Assembly (NCBI RefSeq): GCF_000203935.1
Contig: NC_008577.1
Coordinates: forward strand, 3,410,001 to 3,474,000
DNA: 64,000 nucleotides
Source: Shewanella sp. ANA-3
Lineage (GTDB): Bacteria; Pseudomonadota; Gammaproteobacteria; Enterobacterales; Shewanellaceae
Direction of reading: 5' to 3'
Both the position numbers and the translations under genes were made by a program. Position 1 is the first letter of the stretch. Each line of letters begins with the position of its first letter. Positions 62,706 through 64,000 of the stretch are shown here, piece by piece. The notes under the pieces were generated by a model. The model saw only the letters and a program-made list of their open reading frames with translations, was not told where the DNA came from and did not search any database.

Positions 62706-63584
62706 ATGACCACAAAGTTCCACACCATTGGCCTGATTGGCAAGCCGCACCACCCAGGGACAAATCAAACCCTCAAACGTCTGCACCACTGGCTGACGGT
62801 GCAAGGGTATGAAGTCCTCGTGGAAGAGCGCGTTGCCAGCGAGTTAGGGACCAATATCATCGCGGTCGATTTATTAGAGATTGGCGCACGCTGCGATTTA
62901 GCGATAGTCGTGGGTGGCGATGGCAATATGCTCGGCGCCGCCAGAGTGCTGGCCCGCTTCGATGTGGGCGTGATTGGTGTAAACCGTGGCAATCTAGGTT
63001 TTTTAACGGATTTACCGCCCGATGCCTTTGAAGAAGCGCTCGCCAAAGTGCTCGATGGGGAATTTGATACCGAGCACCGCTTTTTACTCGAAGCCGAGGT
63101 CTATCGTCACGGCATGTTAAAAGCGAGCAATACCGCAGTGAATGAGGCAGTGCTGCATCCTGGTAAAATCGCCCATATGATTGAATTTGAAGTCTATATA
63201 GACAATCAATTCATGTACAGTCAACGTGCCGACGGCATGATAGTCTCAACCCCGACGGGGTCTACCGCCTATGCCCTGTCGGCAGGTGGCGCCATTCTGA
63301 CCCCCAATTTACAGGCATTAATCTTAGTGCCTATGTTTCCACATACACTGTCGTGTCGCCCCATAGTGGTCGATGCCTGCAGCACCATTAAGATGGTCGT
63401 CTCCCCTGAAAATGGCGAAAATCTCGAAGTAAGTTGTGATGGCCACGTGCATTTAGCCGTCTTACCCGGCGATGAAATCATAGTGCGCCGCAGCTCCGAG
63501 CAGCTCAGACTTATCCACCCTAAAGGCCATAATTACTTCCATGTGTTACGCAGTAAGCTCGGCTGGGGCAGTAAGCTGTTTTAA
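62706..63584 (+). CDS. nadK: NAD kinase
   Basis: A 292-residue kinase making NADP from NAD and ATP. '[16 protein letters not shown]' is the GGDG motif, '[13 protein letters not shown]' the NE/D site, and '[20 protein letters not shown]' the second nucleotide motif. The C-terminal '[16 protein letters not shown]' is typical. Start choice: ATG 62706 begins the conserved '[17 protein letters not shown]'. An upstream ATG at 62655 would add 17 residues, but that stretch is the grpE heat-shock promoter, so the extension is probably not coding. Monocistronic. Confidence 0.95.
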   Translation: MTTKFHTIGLIGKPHHPGTNQTLKRLHHWLTVQGYEVLVEERVASELGTNIIAVDLLEIGARCDLAIVVGGDGNMLGAARVLARFDVGVIGVNRGNLGFLTDLPPDAFEEALAKVLDGEFDTEHRFLLEAEVYRHGMLKASNTAVNEAVLHPGKIAHMIEFEVYIDNQFMYSQRADGMIVSTPTGSTAYALSAGGAILTPNLQALILVPMFPHTLSCRPIVVDACSTIKMVVSPENGENLEVSCDGHVHLAVLPGDEIIVRRSSEQLRLIHPKGHNYFHVLRSKLGWGSKLF

Positions 63585-64000
63585 GCCCACATTAGGCGAA
63601 GGCATAATGGCCACAAAGGCACGCCATCATTAATCACTCAGGTTAATTCCCATACCAGTTGTTAACAGAATGGTGTGTTGCGGCTGCGCGGCTGTAAACC
63701 GCTTTATTAACCGTTATTAAATTTCAGATTAAAACAAAATTCATTAAGTGATATTCATCACGCAAAATTTAGTCATTACTAAAACGTGATCCATCCCTCA
63801 TTATTCCTCACGCTGCAAACCCCAATAAAAATCTATTTATTCATACTGTTAATAAATAATATCCAGCTGAGTAATTTTCCAACCCACAATAAAGCGAGAC
63901 ATAAGTCACATCTTAATATTGTCTTAAAAATCCATTAAGTGCTCATTAATGAAATAAATGGATCAGTTAATTGCAATACTGATAGCTAATTTAGTGAATA
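63585..64000. other. 416-bp gene-free right end with a CRP-like site
   Basis: No ORF of note. AT-rich, with several GTTAATAA-type stretches (ArcA-like) around 63700-63870, and one good CRP-type site. It looks like the control region of a gene beyond the window edge. Confidence 0.55.
63747..63762. promoter_or_regulatory. Putative CRP-binding site
   Basis: AGTGATATTCATCACG fits the TGTGA-N6-TCACA consensus with both GTGA and TCAC cores intact and the right 6-base spacing. Confidence 0.55.

Noticed and set aside
1..64000. CRISPR arrays, tRNA or rRNA genes, prophage
   Set aside because: No regularly spaced repeats, no cloverleaf or rRNA signatures, and no phage structural or integrase genes were seen on reading both strands.

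Overview
The window reads as chromosome from a Gammaproteobacterium of the order Alteromonadales, most likely Shewanella. The basis is gene content and protein style: an Na+-type PomAB stator, an xseB-ispA-dxs operon, a ppnN-xni pair, pstS-phoR-phoB next to a trimeric porin, a ThiI with rhodanese tail, RdgC, many diguanylate cyclases, and frequent TTG/GTG starts backed by good ribosome binding sites. Nearly all of it is core chromosome. The accessory signals are a small MITE-like element (about 18.0 kb) and an integron-cassette-like patch (about 45.9-46.9 kb).

Layout. 0-4 kb: tail of a lipid-kinase-type protein, a sigma-54 activator with a degenerate receiver, a ferritin-like-fold protein, and a periplasmic BON protein preceded by a -24/-12 promoter. 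4-9 kb: small uncharacterised genes, a YgjV-like membrane protein, then an M14 hydrolase / fumarylacetoacetase-like hydrolase / Crp-type regulator operon. 8.4-10.3 kb: a MarR repressor divergent from a CynX-type exporter, with two copies of one palindrome between them. 10.4-14.2 kb: PhnA-like protein, a TonB receptor behind a Fur box, a DUF2461 protein. 14.3-16.4 kb: TetR regulator divergent from two glutathione transferases. 16.5-22 kb: an RNA m5C methyltransferase, the MITE-like element, a 52-residue ORF, and a 1041-residue fusion of an acetoacetate-decarboxylase-like domain to a phytoene-desaturase-like flavoprotein.

22-31 kb: membrane diguanylate cyclase, EamA transporter, YfaZ-like outer membrane protein, GNAT enzyme, MgtE, glutathione peroxidase and an M1 aminopeptidase. 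Around the aminopeptidase lie three related intergenic RNA-like units, all on the plus strand. Each has an unpaired CAUCAU...CUCC stretch, a hairpin presenting the same CUAGCGC loop on different stems, and a GCAACC/GGTTGC terminator. 31-36.7 kb: the phosphate-starvation module (pstS behind four Pho half-sites at exact 11-bp spacing, phoR, phoB), a porin, and rdgC. 36.8-45.4 kb: M61 peptidase, a TPR membrane protein with a decayed GGDEF domain, an active-looking GGEEF protein, ppnN, xni and a DUF3192 protein.

45.4-47 kb: a cassette-like stretch with a GTTAGGC core, a twice-frameshifted ORF, a 60-bp attC-like site, and a CxxC protein of unknown function. 47-64 kb: S9 peptidase, NAD-type isocitrate dehydrogenase, rlmM-ygdD-hydrolase-gcvA, thiI, pomAB, xseB-ispA-dxs, and grpE divergent from nadK, where a textbook sigma-32 promoter for grpE settles the nadK start.

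The most rewarding items for follow-up are the three-copy RNA family, the decarboxylase-flavoprotein fusion with its altered lysine pair, and the orphan cassette patch. All family assignments come from reading motifs; no database search was run.
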